A stretch of 42,405 nucleotides of DNA from Clostridiales bacterium UBA1758 (lineage in GTDB: Bacteria; Bacillota; Clostridia; Oscillospirales; UBA1758): the NCBI GenBank assembly GCA_002315595.1, contig DCHG01000074.1:13183-55587 (forward strand), in the 5' to 3' direction. How positions within the stretch are numbered: position 1 is the first letter of the stretch; each line of letters begins with the position of its first letter. The notes beneath the pieces were generated by a model, which saw nothing but the letters and a program-made list of their open reading frames with translations, searched no databases and had not been told where the DNA came from. Shown one piece after another: positions 31,293 to 39,534 of this stretch. A program made the translations under genes and the position numbers.

Positions 31293-32501
31293 TTATTTTT
31301 CGACGGGTGTAACGACCGATTTTCTGATATCGGACGGTCCATACATGAAAACGAAGATCAGCGGGGCAATCACACTGCCGATGGACATAATGAGCATCAT
31401 GTACTTCAAGCCGATCAGGTCGGCGAGGAAGCCGCCGAACAACGCACCGAGTGCGGCGGATGCACCGAAGCACATTGCGGTGAATAGTGTCTGCGCCGTA
31501 AAGGCATACTCGCCCGTGGTGCCGGATGCGATGCAGGAGATCGCCGAAGGCAGGAATAATCCGTAGGTAAGCAATCCGATGAACTGCAATCCGATCAGCG
31601 ACCAAAGTGTCGGCATTAGCGGCATAAGGACAAGTTTGACGGTATAGGCAAGCATCGAGAAAATGAGTATTTTCGGGGCACTGAAACGTTTTTCGATCTT
31701 TTTGTAAAGCAAAAGTACCGGAACCTGCAACATTGCATCAATGAAATTCATCAGACCGAGGTGGAATTCATTTCCGCCGAGTTCTTCCAAAAACAAGGCA
31801 AGAAATGTGAAAACACCGTCGCAGGCAAAGAAAAGAACGACCGAGGAAATGAGGATCGCCATATATTTGCGATTGCGAAGCAAAATCGGCAGACCGGAAA
31901 ACATCGACGGATGCTTTTCGGTTTTGGATTGCGCACGGGTACGCGGGACGGTGATGGCAAAGGCGATCATGACAAGGGCAAAGATTGTTGCGATTCCGGG
32001 CAGAACAACGTAGTCAAACCGAGTGATCGCATATCCGATGCCGAGCGAAGCGATCGCATAAGTCAGCGACGAAAAACTTCGGGCAAACCCGAAATCGACC
32101 TTGTGATTTTCGGCACGAAGTTTCGTGATCCACGCATCAATAATGGGCTGGATCGTGTACATCGTCAGACCGAAAACGGTCATCGCCGTGAAGGCGACGA
32201 AAATATTCGTGCCGTATGTGCAAAGCGCGAATAAAGAAGCGCAGGTGATAAGCGCATTTGCGACAAAGACCTGCTTGACGCAACCGCGCGAGTCAAACAA
32301 CATCCCCCAAAGCGGTTGTGCGACAAAGGAGATCAATGTTGCCACCGAGGAAAGAATGCCGATCATTCCCGTGTCGTAGCCAAGATTTGCAAATAACGGA
32401 ACGAGAAAACTGACCGATGCCACCTGAAAAATGCCGAAAAAGGTATAAATACCCGCAAAAGTATTTGAAAGATTTTTGCCTTGAATAACCTGTTTTTCCA
32501 T
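31293..32501 (-). CDS. Major facilitator superfamily transporter
   Basis: A 402-residue membrane protein with about 12 helices. The start at 32501 gives MEKQVIQGKNLSNTFAGIYT followed directly by the first helix; the longer open frame has an unlikely basic extension. DSRGCVKQVF is the MFS loop 2-3 motif, and the fold (SFLVPLFANLGYDTGMIGIL) suggests the MFS_1-like group of sugar- or nucleoside-type proton symporters. The ribosome-binding site (AAGGGG) is moderate. It is the last gene after ddl-murI-DUF1934-S41, 19 bases behind the protease gene. Substrate unknown. Confidence 0.85.
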   Translation of the reverse strand: MEKQVIQGKNLSNTFAGIYTFFGIFQVASVSFLVPLFANLGYDTGMIGILSSVATLISFVAQPLWGMLFDSRGCVKQVFVANALITCASLFALCTYGTNIFVAFTAMTVFGLTMYTIQPIIDAWITKLRAENHKVDFGFARSFSSLTYAIASLGIGYAITRFDYVVLPGIATIFALVMIAFAITVPRTRAQSKTEKHPSMFSGLPILLRNRKYMAILISSVVLFFACDGVFTFLALFLEELGGNEFHLGLMNFIDAMLQVPVLLLYKKIEKRFSAPKILIFSMLAYTVKLVLMPLMPTLWSLIGLQFIGLLTYGLFLPSAISCIASGTTGEYAFTAQTLFTAMCFGASAALGALFGGFLADLIGLKYMMLIMSIGSVIAPLIFVFMYGPSDIRKSVVTPVEK

Positions 32502-32520
32502 AACTTTTCCCCTTTTTTCC

Positions 32521-34014
32521 TTATGCTGCAACCTTCGCCTCTTCCAAAAGCAGATCGGTTGCAATTTCAAGAGCCTTGTCGTATTCGACAGGTTCCTTTG
32601 CATATTGCGCGATTTCGGCATCCGTTGCCGAAAGAAGTGCGGGGGTAATTTTCGTGGCGGAGCAGGAAAGCCCGTGGTCGGTTGCAAAGGATTTCGCCGC
32701 ATTCATCAAGGCGTCGTTGCAGAGTTTGTCCATTGAACCATAGTAGTATCCGAGCAAACTCAATCGTTCCTTTGCGGCGAGCACATCACGGTTGACGGCA
32801 TACCGCCAGATTGTTTTTCCGGAATAGGAGGGCAGATCGGGTACGCCGCGTTCCTTTGTCATTGCCTCGACTTCAATATCCGGTACGATCCCGACGCCGT
32901 TGTAGCATTTGTCACCCGCAAGATACAGTTCGAGGATTGTGATGACGGAATAACTTTGATCGGCGAGCGCAAAATGGTTTTGTCCGACGCCCTTTCCGTA
33001 GGAGGTTTTGCCGATAACGGTCGCATCCAGCAACTCACGCATCTGACCGGCGAAGTATTCAGCCGCAGAAGCGGAGTTTTCGTTGATCAAAACGCAGTAA
33101 TTGTCGAAATTGATCCGATTTCCCGTACTGTAATATTCTTCGTTTGCATCCTCTACGCGACCGACGGTTTTGCAGAGAAGTACATTTTCGTCCGGCACGA
33201 GTACATTCAGAATATTGATCATACAACCAAGATCGCCACCGCCGTTGTCACGCAGGTCGATGACGAGGGAGTTACATTGTTCAAAAAGCGTAAGAACTTC
33301 ATTGACAAAGTCAAAATACGTACCAAGACCGCCGAAATGACTGATTTTTAGATATCCGACGCCGTTTTCATTTGCGGAAGCGGTAATGTTCGACACTGAA
33401 ACTGCGGCGCGTGTGATGCGGAAGGTAAGCGGTTTTTCATACCCACGACGACGCACACCGACGCTGACATCGGTCAACATCTCTCCACGGAGAAGCGAAA
33501 CAATATCGGAAAGCGCAAGGCCTTCCACATTTTTGCCGTCGATAAAGGCGATGCGGTCCTCGGTACGGAGCCCTTGCTGATCGGCAGAACTTCCCGGAAA
33601 CACCTTTTTGACGAACACCCCGTCAAAGCGCGTGTATAATTCCACCCCGATACCGATAAAGGAATCATCGAGCGTATACGCCTCCGCGTAATCCTCCGCA
33701 CTCCAATAATAGGAATATTCATCATTCAGTGCATACATTTTCTTGGCAAAAAGGTCAAAATATTCATTGTTTTCGATCTTTTTGCGAAATTCCGCGCTTT
33801 CGGGCGACGGCCAATCGAGGGCTTTTGCAGTTTCCTCGATCGGAGCGCGGGACTCATCCATGAAACAACCGTAATCCAGAAGCATCTGTTCCAGAAGTTC
33901 CAGTTTTTCATAGTTGTTTTTGAAAGTCGTTTTGTCGTCCGCGGCGGATGCAAAAGGAAGCGCAACAGCAAAAAGAATTGTCGCAACAAGTAGGACGGAA
34001 ATCAGTTTTTTCAC
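32521..34014 (-). CDS. S41 (CtpA/CtpB-like) carboxy-terminal processing protease
   Basis: A secreted serine protease of 497 residues. It has a signal peptide (MKKLISVLLVATILFAVALP, cleavage near ASA-A), a helical N-terminal region, a PDZ domain (about residues 115-200, with GIGVELYTRFDGVFVKKVFP), and the S41 catalytic core. The likely catalytic dyad is S316 (NENSASAAEYF) and K341 (TSYGKGVGQ), 25 residues apart as in Prc and CtpB. The C-terminus (about residues 415-450, VLAAKERLSLLGYYYGSMD) looks like a peptidoglycan-binding PG_binding_1 domain. It overlaps the DUF1934 gene by four bases. In Bacillus, CtpB activates sporulation signalling; a similar role is possible but not shown. Confidence 0.93.
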   Translation of the reverse strand: MKKLISVLLVATILFAVALPFASAADDKTTFKNNYEKLELLEQMLLDYGCFMDESRAPIEETAKALDWPSPESAEFRKKIENNEYFDLFAKKMYALNDEYSYYWSAEDYAEAYTLDDSFIGIGVELYTRFDGVFVKKVFPGSSADQQGLRTEDRIAFIDGKNVEGLALSDIVSLLRGEMLTDVSVGVRRRGYEKPLTFRITRAAVSVSNITASANENGVGYLKISHFGGLGTYFDFVNEVLTLFEQCNSLVIDLRDNGGGDLGCMINILNVLVPDENVLLCKTVGRVEDANEEYYSTGNRINFDNYCVLINENSASAAEYFAGQMRELLDATVIGKTSYGKGVGQNHFALADQSYSVITILELYLAGDKCYNGVGIVPDIEVEAMTKERGVPDLPSYSGKTIWRYAVNRDVLAAKERLSLLGYYYGSMDKLCNDALMNAAKSFATDHGLSCSATKITPALLSATDAEIAQYAKEPVEYDKALEIATDLLLEEAKVAA

Positions 34015-34457
34015 CGATTTGCGCCCCCTTCCGTGAGCGAAACACGGACATCCAGCGTATTTTCGCTGGCAAGTGTATTGTCGATATCGGTCGAATAACG
34101 AAGCGAAAGCGTACCACCGTTCAGACCGAGCATATTGTCGAGTTTTTGCGTCGAAATACCGAGAAGGATCGAGCCAAAGGGCGTTCCGAAATGGGAAAGA
34201 TGCCGTGTGCCGTTTTCGAATACCATTTCGGAAATGACCGCGCCGGAGCGTTTCATCGTGACTTTATTCGGATCGACACGGAGTGTCGTCGTGGTTCCGT
34301 TCAGACCGGTAAGTTCGCTTTCCTCGTAAACGATCGTGGCGGAATTTCCGTCGATGCAGAAACTTCCTTCGGTCACAAGTTGGATCGGTTCCTCGTTATT
34401 TCCCGAAATGATCTGACGACCTTCAATGGATATGATCGCGTTTTTGTAATTACTCAT
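34011..34457 (-). CDS. DUF1934 (YwiB-like) beta-barrel protein
   Basis: A 148-residue protein rich in beta strands: AIISIEGRQIISGNNEEPIQ, then EGSFCIDGNSATIVYEESEL, and a C-terminal GGTLSLRYSTDIDNTLASEN block. This matches the DUF1934 pattern, a small lipocalin-like barrel of unknown role that in several Firmicutes lies near cell-wall or translation genes. It lies 18 bases after murI and overlaps the protease gene by four bases. Confidence 0.85.
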   Translation of the reverse strand: MSNYKNAIISIEGRQIISGNNEEPIQLVTEGSFCIDGNSATIVYEESELTGLNGTTTTLRVDPNKVTMKRSGAVISEMVFENGTRHLSHFGTPFGSILLGISTQKLDNMLGLNGGTLSLRYSTDIDNTLASENTLDVRVSLTEGGANR

Positions 34458-34475
34458 AGTTACCTCATGCGAAAA

Positions 34476-35279
34476 TCAATAATTTTCGATTTCCACGCGT
34501 TCGACCTTTCCTTCCACGCGTTTGTGCAGGAAAAGTTCAGCCAAATGGGAAAAATTATCGGTGCTGTCGGATACGAAGTATTCGCGTTTTCCGTTTCCGT
34601 CCGCGAGCATATCGCGTGACCTGAGCAGTTTCGCCAACGCTCCTGCCGCTTCATAGCCCGGATCAATGAGGTTGACGTCTTTGCCGACGATTTCGCCCAA
34701 AACATCCACAAGCAGTGGATAGTGCGTACATCCCAAAATCAACGTGTCTACGCCGGCGGCACAGATATTTTGCAAATATTCGCGGGCAAGCGTTTCGATG
34801 ACGATGTCACCGCGATGAGTGCGACCGTTTTCGACACAGGGGACGAAAAGCGGGCAGGCGGTGGTGAAACAGTCGATGTCGGAGGCGGAAAGATTTTTTT
34901 CGTAACTCCCGGATGCAATGGTCGCGGGGGTTCCGATGATGCCGACGCGTCCGTTTTTGGTCAATTTGCGTGCACGGTCGCAGGCGGCTTCAACCACGCC
35001 GGTGATTGGCAGGTCGAATTTCGAGCGAAGATCGTCGAGCGCCACGGAACTTACGGTACCGCAGGCGACAATGATCGCCTTGACGTCTCGCGTCATCAAA
35101 AAACGGACGTCCTGACGGGAATATTTGATAATTGTTTCACGCGAGCGTGTTCCATAGGGAATACGCCCGGTGTCGCCGAAATAAACAATATGTTCCCCGG
35201 GAAGAAACTCATCAACACCGCGAATTGCGGTCAAGCCACCGAGGCCGGAGTCAAATACTCCGATTGGACGAAGATCCAT
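34476..35279 (-). CDS. murI: Glutamate racemase
   Basis: MurI makes D-glutamate for peptidoglycan. The 267-residue protein (start 35279) has VFDSGLGGLT with catalytic D10, FGDTGRIPYGTRS, the first catalytic cysteine C73 and the second, C184, in GCTHYPLL. The motif around C73 reads VACGTVSS, whereas most racemases have ACNTAS(A); the Asn after the Cys is replaced by Gly74. All else is normal, so it is probably active. The ribosome-binding site is weak (AGGT); the gene lies 22 bases after ddl, likely translationally linked. Confidence 0.94.
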   Translation of the reverse strand: MDLRPIGVFDSGLGGLTAIRGVDEFLPGEHIVYFGDTGRIPYGTRSRETIIKYSRQDVRFLMTRDVKAIIVACGTVSSVALDDLRSKFDLPITGVVEAACDRARKLTKNGRVGIIGTPATIASGSYEKNLSASDIDCFTTACPLFVPCVENGRTHRGDIVIETLAREYLQNICAAGVDTLILGCTHYPLLVDVLGEIVGKDVNLIDPGYEAAGALAKLLRSRDMLADGNGKREYFVSDSTDNFSHLAELFLHKRVEGKVERVEIENY

Positions 35280-35301
35280 AACGGAAACCTGCGCTTTCCG
35301 A

Positions 35302-36366
35302 TCAGTGAGTGGCGCGCTCAATGGCGAGCGCGACCAGTCTGTCAAGCAGTTCACCGTACGGGATGCCGCTTTCGGCGAGAAGTTGGGGGTACATGCTGAT
35401 CGGGGTAAAGCCCGGAATGGTGTTGATTTCGTTAAAAACCACACGGCCCGTGACGGGATCGTGGAAGAAATCGACGCGGGAAAGTCCGGAACATTCAAGG
35501 GCGGTGAAGATCCTGACGGCGAATTCACGGATCAGTGCGGCATCCTGTGGCAAAATATCAGCAGGGATGATCAGGCGGGAACTTTCGTCCGCATATTTCG
35601 CATCGTAGGTGTAAAATTCCTGAGTGGGAACGATTTTGCCGACGCAGGATGCGATCGGATCACCGTTGCCCAGTACGGAAACTTCGACATCGTAGCCGGT
35701 GATAGATTCTTCCAAAAGAATTTTGCCGGGAGTGGTTGCCGCAAGTTTGATTGCGGGCAAAAGTTCCTCACGTGTTTTGACCTTGCTGACGCCGACGGAG
35801 GATCCGGCACAGGCAGGCTTGACAAAGATCGGATAGCCGATGCGGTCGGCAGCGGCATAGATCGCCGCGTCATTATTGAGCATGTTCGGGTAAACGACCT
35901 CACATTTCGCCTGATTGATGCCGAGTGTATTGACGACGAGTTTGGTCATGTATTTATCCATGGTCATGCCGGAGCAGGTGACGCCGCAACCGACATATGG
36001 AATGCCCGCAAGTTCGAACAAACCCTGAATCGTGCCGTCTTCACCGTTAAGACCGTGCATGACCGGGAAAACGACATCCAAACGGATGCGTTCCGCACCA
36101 CCGTCTTTGAACACGATCATACCGTGGTCATCGCGGTCGGGGCTGATGACGGCAGGGGCGATCTCACCTTTAAGCCATTTGTCATCGGGGAGATTTGCAT
36201 ATTCGCCGAAATAGGCGTACCATTTGCCGTCCTTGGTGATTCCGATGGGATGAATATCGTATTTTTCTTTATCCAGATTGGAAAGAACGCCGAACGCAGA
36301 AACACAACTGACATCGTGTTCGCTGGAAACTCCGCCGAAAACAATACCGAGTGAAAGTTTAGACAT
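35302..36366 (-). CDS. ddl: D-alanine--D-alanine ligase
   Basis: Ddl joins two D-alanines for the peptidoglycan stem peptide. The 354-residue protein has the N-terminal GGVSSEHDVSCVSA, the HGLNGEDGTIQGL block, VKPACAGSSVGVSKV, the omega loop EFYTYDAKY and the metal-binding NEINTIPGFTPISMYP. The Tyr and Lys in the omega loop fit a D-Ala-D-Ala enzyme rather than a VanA-type D-lactate ligase. GAGGTG precedes the ATG. It begins an operon with murI, DUF1934, the S41 protease and the MFS gene. Confidence 0.96.
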   Translation of the reverse strand: MSKLSLGIVFGGVSSEHDVSCVSAFGVLSNLDKEKYDIHPIGITKDGKWYAYFGEYANLPDDKWLKGEIAPAVISPDRDDHGMIVFKDGGAERIRLDVVFPVMHGLNGEDGTIQGLFELAGIPYVGCGVTCSGMTMDKYMTKLVVNTLGINQAKCEVVYPNMLNNDAAIYAAADRIGYPIFVKPACAGSSVGVSKVKTREELLPAIKLAATTPGKILLEESITGYDVEVSVLGNGDPIASCVGKIVPTQEFYTYDAKYADESSRLIIPADILPQDAALIREFAVRIFTALECSGLSRVDFFHDPVTGRVVFNEINTIPGFTPISMYPQLLAESGIPYGELLDRLVALAIERATH

Positions 36367-36414
36367 ATATCACACCTCAAAAAAGAATTTGGAACATAAA
36401 CATCGTATTCTAAT

Positions 36415-36443
36415 ATAATATAATAAAATCGTCTATAACACAA
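36415..36443 (-). promoter_or_regulatory. ddl operon promoter
   Basis: Minus-strand TTGTGT (36438-36443), 17 bases, then TATTAT (36415-36420), leaving about 45 bases to the ddl ATG. It is the only strong promoter seen upstream of the five-gene operon. Confidence 0.65.
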
Positions 36444-36493
36444 GTTTTTTCATCGGTCTTTTGGAAAGATTATGAGATTTTCTCATTTTGGGA

Positions 36494-36522
36494 TTGGAAT
36501 TGACGGAAAATATATGTATAAT
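36494..36522 (+). promoter_or_regulatory. Promoter of the 139-residue protein gene
   Basis: TTGGAA (36494-36499), 17 bases, perfect TATAAT (36517-36522). Transcription would start near 36529, leaving a leader of about 72 bases. This supports the GTG start at 36601 over an ATG at 36472 that lies upstream of the promoter. Confidence 0.75.
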
Positions 36523-36551
36523 AAAGGTCGAGCATTGAATCTGATGTTCAC

Positions 36552-36577
36552 CGATGTGTCAAAATGGATACACATCG
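36552..36577 (+). promoter_or_regulatory. Inverted repeat in the leader of the 139-residue protein gene
   Basis: CGATGTGT at 36552-36559 pairs with ACACATCG at 36570-36577, an 8-bp perfect stem with a 10-base loop, located between the promoter and the ribosome-binding site. It could be an operator or an RNA hairpin. Confidence 0.5.
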
Positions 36578-36600
36578 TTGAAACGATTGGAGGCGAAACT

Positions 36601-37020
36601 GTGAACATCGAACTTACGCAAAAGGAATTCAGACGACTTTTGGATCTGGTCTATATCGGCAACTGGGTGTTGAACTCCACCCGTGGCGAAGATCGGCTAC
36701 GCGATTATGATCATGTCGAGTCGAAAATATTTGCACAGTGTCATTTTAACGGAATGCCGACACTGTTCCAAATCAGCCCACAGGAAGGTGTCATCCCGTC
36801 GCAGGAGTTTGTCGACGGCGGAATTCACGAAGCCATTATGGATTACGAGGACGCTATTTTTTATGATATTCTTGCCGAAGAACTGTCCCGTAGGGATCTT
36901 GGCATGGGACCGAATGATCCCGCCGACAACGAGGAACTCCGTGAGCGAATGGAGGATTATTTGGCGGAATTTGAACAAAACGGAGTCAATAACATCTCCA
37001 TTGACGGGGATTTCCAATAA
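36601..37020 (+). CDS. Acidic protein of unknown function (139 residues)
   Basis: I do not recognise this protein. It is acidic (many Asp and Glu), without signal peptide or membrane segment. Visible blocks: VNIELTQKEFRRLLDLVYIG at the start, then GNWVLNSTRGEDRLRDYDHV, CHFNGMPTLFQISP, and a helical, strongly acidic C-terminus. The GTG start has GGAGG seven bases upstream; an earlier ATG at 36472 has no ribosome-binding site and precedes the promoter. It is monocistronic and ends at a shared terminator. LDLVYIGNWVLN might form a hydrophobic interface. Confidence 0.75.
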   Translation: MNIELTQKEFRRLLDLVYIGNWVLNSTRGEDRLRDYDHVESKIFAQCHFNGMPTLFQISPQEGVIPSQEFVDGGIHEAIMDYEDAIFYDILAEELSRRDLGMGPNDPADNEELRERMEDYLAEFEQNGVNNISIDGDFQ

Positions 37021-37027
37021 AATCAAA

Positions 37028-37060
37028 ACAAAAAAATCCACCTCGTTGGTGGATTTTTTT
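37028..37060. terminator. Bidirectional terminator between the 139-residue gene and the YgjV-like gene
   Basis: AAAAAATCCACC (37031-37042) pairs with GGTGGATTTTTT (37048-37059) around TCGTT, with long A and T runs on both sides. It serves both converging genes. Confidence 0.92.
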
Positions 37061-37568
37061 ATGCCTTTTTCTTGTCGTGGCGTAAAATACCGATAATGCA
37101 GGAGATGAAGGCAAGAATTTCGTTGAGTATTCCCGAATAGGAGCCGCAAAAGAAATCATAGGTGATCATGCAGGCGGAGATCGGGAAAAAGAGAATCCTT
37201 GTCACGCTCGGCTTTTGTTGCGCGAAACTCAATATCGCCGTAACGGAGGCGATGATCGGTAGGACGCTGAACCAGTTTTTCGCCGTCAAACAACCCGAAA
37301 CAATCGCAATTGTTATGAAAATCGGAACCCAAATGGATTTTTTCGCCCATTTTCGATCCTCGTTCATGAAAACGAGACTTCGCAGGATCGCGATCGTCGA
37401 AATGATCGCGCCCGAATACGCGGAAAGCAAAAGATAGTGGACGACAAAAAAGACATCGCCTGACAGTTTGCAGATCAACAGATTGCGGCGTGTTTTTTGC
37501 TGATAAACGAGCATCGAAAGAACGACACCAATCGCACCGATACCTTGAACGAGAATATCATGGAGCAT
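37059..37568 (-). CDS. YgjV-like inner membrane protein
   Basis: A 169-residue protein with about five or six transmembrane helices. The start (ILVQGIGAIGVVLSMLVYQQ), then KTRRNLLICKLSGDVFFVVH and the middle RSLVFMNEDRKWAKK, match the YgjV/Imp-YgjV family of bacterial inner-membrane proteins without known function. Its ATG overlaps the end of the upstream dipeptidase gene by one base (TAATG), so the two are coupled. Confidence 0.82.
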   Translation of the reverse strand: MLHDILVQGIGAIGVVLSMLVYQQKTRRNLLICKLSGDVFFVVHYLLLSAYSGAIISTIAILRSLVFMNEDRKWAKKSIWVPIFITIAIVSGCLTAKNWFSVLPIIASVTAILSFAQQKPSVTRILFFPISACMITYDFFCGSYSGILNEILAFISCIIGILRHDKKKA

Positions 37569-38542
37569 TACAACGCCTCCTTGAGAAATCGCATTGCATT
37601 GCCTTCACGAACAAGGTCGATCTCGTCGTCGGTAAAGCCCGCTTTTCCGAGAGCATCAAACAGACGGTACAGATTGGCGCAGTCTTCAATTTCCAAAATG
37701 CCGTCGATTCCGTTGAAGTCTGTGCCGAGTGCCATGACATTGATTCCGGCGACATCGACGATGTGGCGGACATGGCGCACCATGTCCTCGATTCGTGCAG
37801 GGGCGGTATTGGTGTTCAGTTGTTCTTCGGTCGGATCAAAGAGGAACGACGGGCAGAAATTCAAACCCGTGATGCCTCCTTTTTCGGCAAGCGCACGAAG
37901 CATTTCGTCGGTCAGATTGCGTTTATGCCCGGTCACGGCACGGGCGTTGGAGTGTGACGCACAGAAAGGCTTTTTGGAATGGCGTGCGACGTCCCAAAAT
38001 CCCCCGTCGGAGAGGTGGGAAACATCGGGGATAATTCCGATCTCATTCATATGGGCGAGCATTTCAAACCCGAACGGCGTAAGACCGCGTTCCGCCTCCT
38101 CGCGCTTGTCCGAGGTCGTGTGACCGATGCAGTTGTCAAAATTCCATGTCAGTGTGATCAATCGAACGCCAAGTCGGAAAAGTTCATCGACACGATCCAT
38201 TTTTCCGTCGACGATGCCGCCTTCTTCCAGCGAAAGAAGCGAGCAGACTTTTCCCGAATCAATGCTCGTTTGAATATCGTCGAATTTGCGAAGCGGCAGG
38301 ATGAGATCGGAGTTTTTTGTCATTTCATCGGAGTAATAGGAATAAACATCGTGAAAATACCCCCATGGATCAATGCCGATGTCGCGTGTGCGCGCAAAAT
38401 GAACAAAGATCGCAAAATCCTGAACTTTCATCCCGCATGCGTGCATCCGTTCAATGTCAACGCTATATGAATTGCGGCGCAAGCCTTCTACACAACCGTG
38501 AGAATGTAGTGCAAGGAGCGTATCACAATGAAGATCAATCAT
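37568..38542 (-). CDS. Membrane dipeptidase (peptidase M19 family)
   Basis: A 324-residue metallo-dipeptidase of the renal dipeptidase family. Metal ligands are visible: H5 and D7 in MIDLHCDTLL, E107 in SLEEGG, H176 in DVSHLSD, H197 in ASHSN, and D275 in GTDFNGID. It cleaves dipeptides, often with a D-residue at the C-terminus, fitting peptide recycling. It has no signal peptide, so it is cytoplasmic. The start at 38542 has GGAGG upstream (an overlapping ATG at 38550 is out of frame). Confidence 0.93.
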   Translation of the reverse strand: MIDLHCDTLLALHSHGCVEGLRRNSYSVDIERMHACGMKVQDFAIFVHFARTRDIGIDPWGYFHDVYSYYSDEMTKNSDLILPLRKFDDIQTSIDSGKVCSLLSLEEGGIVDGKMDRVDELFRLGVRLITLTWNFDNCIGHTTSDKREEAERGLTPFGFEMLAHMNEIGIIPDVSHLSDGGFWDVARHSKKPFCASHSNARAVTGHKRNLTDEMLRALAEKGGITGLNFCPSFLFDPTEEQLNTNTAPARIEDMVRHVRHIVDVAGINVMALGTDFNGIDGILEIEDCANLYRLFDALGKAGFTDDEIDLVREGNAMRFLKEAL

Positions 38543-38629
38543 TTTTTCATCCTCCGAAGCATATTTCTCTAAAAAGTATATCACAAATTTAAAATGGAGA
38601 AAATAAAAATATGACAAAAGGAGGAAAAA

Positions 38630-39064
38630 ATGAAGATTTTTGAAATCATGGGGCGGTTGTCGGTGACGGCAAGGGCGGAGGACAGCATCAATTCTGCCGC
38701 ACAAAAAATGAAACGGTACGGAGTGAGCGTGCTTGCGGTAGTCGGGGAAAAGGGAAAATTTCGCGGGATTCTCACCGACCGCGACATTGTGTTGCGGGCA
38801 GTGGCAATCGGGGATGATATATTGGATACCCGCGTTGGGGATGTGATGACACGTCGGCTTTTGCCGCCTGCGCCGGGGGATGACATCATTGGTGCGGCGG
38901 AAATGATGGGAAAATTCGGCGTGCAACAACTCCCGGTTGTTGATCATGGCAGAATGGTCGGGATGCTTTCTCTTGCGGATTTGGCGGGGCGTTCGGGAAA
39001 TTCGGCGGAAATACTTCGTGCATTGGGTGGAAAAACGAACGAAAAGACGGTCAAAACGCAATAA
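38630..39064 (+). CDS. CBS-domain pair protein
   Basis: A 144-residue protein consisting of two CBS domains: FEIMGRLSVTARAEDSINSA with the loop GILTDRDIVLRAVA, then VGDVMTRRLLPPAPGDDIIG with QQLPVVDHGRMVGMLSLADL. CBS pairs bind adenine nucleotides or related ligands and regulate partners; stand-alone members are of unknown target. AAAGGAGG precedes the ATG. It is divergent from the dipeptidase and precedes the darA promoter. Confidence 0.92.
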   Translation: MKIFEIMGRLSVTARAEDSINSAAQKMKRYGVSVLAVVGEKGKFRGILTDRDIVLRAVAIGDDILDTRVGDVMTRRLLPPAPGDDIIGAAEMMGKFGVQQLPVVDHGRMVGMLSLADLAGRSGNSAEILRALGGKTNEKTVKTQ

Positions 39065-39069
39065 AACTT

Positions 39070-39097
39070 TTGACAGAACGGAAAAATATGATATAAT
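39070..39097 (+). promoter_or_regulatory. darA-holB-ricT promoter
   Basis: Perfect TTGACA (39070-39075), 16 bases, perfect TATAAT (39092-39097). It starts five bases after the stop codon of the CBS gene, and the leader is about 105 bases. Confidence 0.85.
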
Positions 39098-39133
39098 AAA
39101 AACAGAAAAGAATAGCAAAACATTCTTTTCCCG

Positions 39134-39193
39134 CCGAATTGCTCCAAATATTCGGTGAAAGTAATTGTTTATGGCAAATGCAACACTGCATTT
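39134..39193 (+). promoter_or_regulatory. Hairpins in the darA leader
   Basis: CCGAAT (39154-39159) may pair with ATTCGG (39170-39175 or the copy at 39150-39155 as read in the leader), and AAATGCA (39176-39182) pairs perfectly with TGCATTT (39187-39193) around ACAC, just before the AAAGGA ribosome-binding site. The second hairpin is certain in sequence; a regulatory role is only possible. Confidence 0.4.
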
Positions 39194-39210
39194 GAGAAAG
39201 GACGGAATCC

Positions 39211-39534
39211 ATGAAACTTATATTTGCGATTATCAATTCCGATGATGCGTACGCAGTAACGAGCAACCTCACCCAAAGCGGCTTTTCCGTTACGAAACTT
39301 GCCACCACCGGCGGTTTTTTGAGAACGGGAAACACCACCGTTATCACCGGTGTTGAGGATGACAAGGTCGATGATGTTTTGAAGATCATCGAAAAGCACT
39401 CCAAGCGTCGTAAACAGATGATCCCGACATCTGCCGAAATGGGCACGAATTACTATCCGTCCGTCCCGGTCGAAGTCACCGTCGGTGGAGCGATCGTATT
39501 TATCACGCCGGTCGACCGCTTTGAAAAGATCTGA
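39211..39534 (+). CDS. darA: Cyclic-di-AMP receptor DarA (PstA/YaaQ)
   Basis: A 107-residue PII-like protein that binds cyclic di-AMP. The start MKLIFAIINSDDAYAVTSNL, then FSVTKLATTGGFLRTGNTT and the VEVTVGGAIVFITPVDRFEK end are strongly characteristic of DarA/YaaQ. The target is unknown in most species. In Bacillus the order is yaaQ-yaaR-holB-yaaT; here yaaR is absent. The stop codon overlaps the holB ATG (TGATG). Confidence 0.96.
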   Translation: MKLIFAIINSDDAYAVTSNLTQSGFSVTKLATTGGFLRTGNTTVITGVEDDKVDDVLKIIEKHSKRRKQMIPTSAEMGTNYYPSVPVEVTVGGAIVFITPVDRFEKI

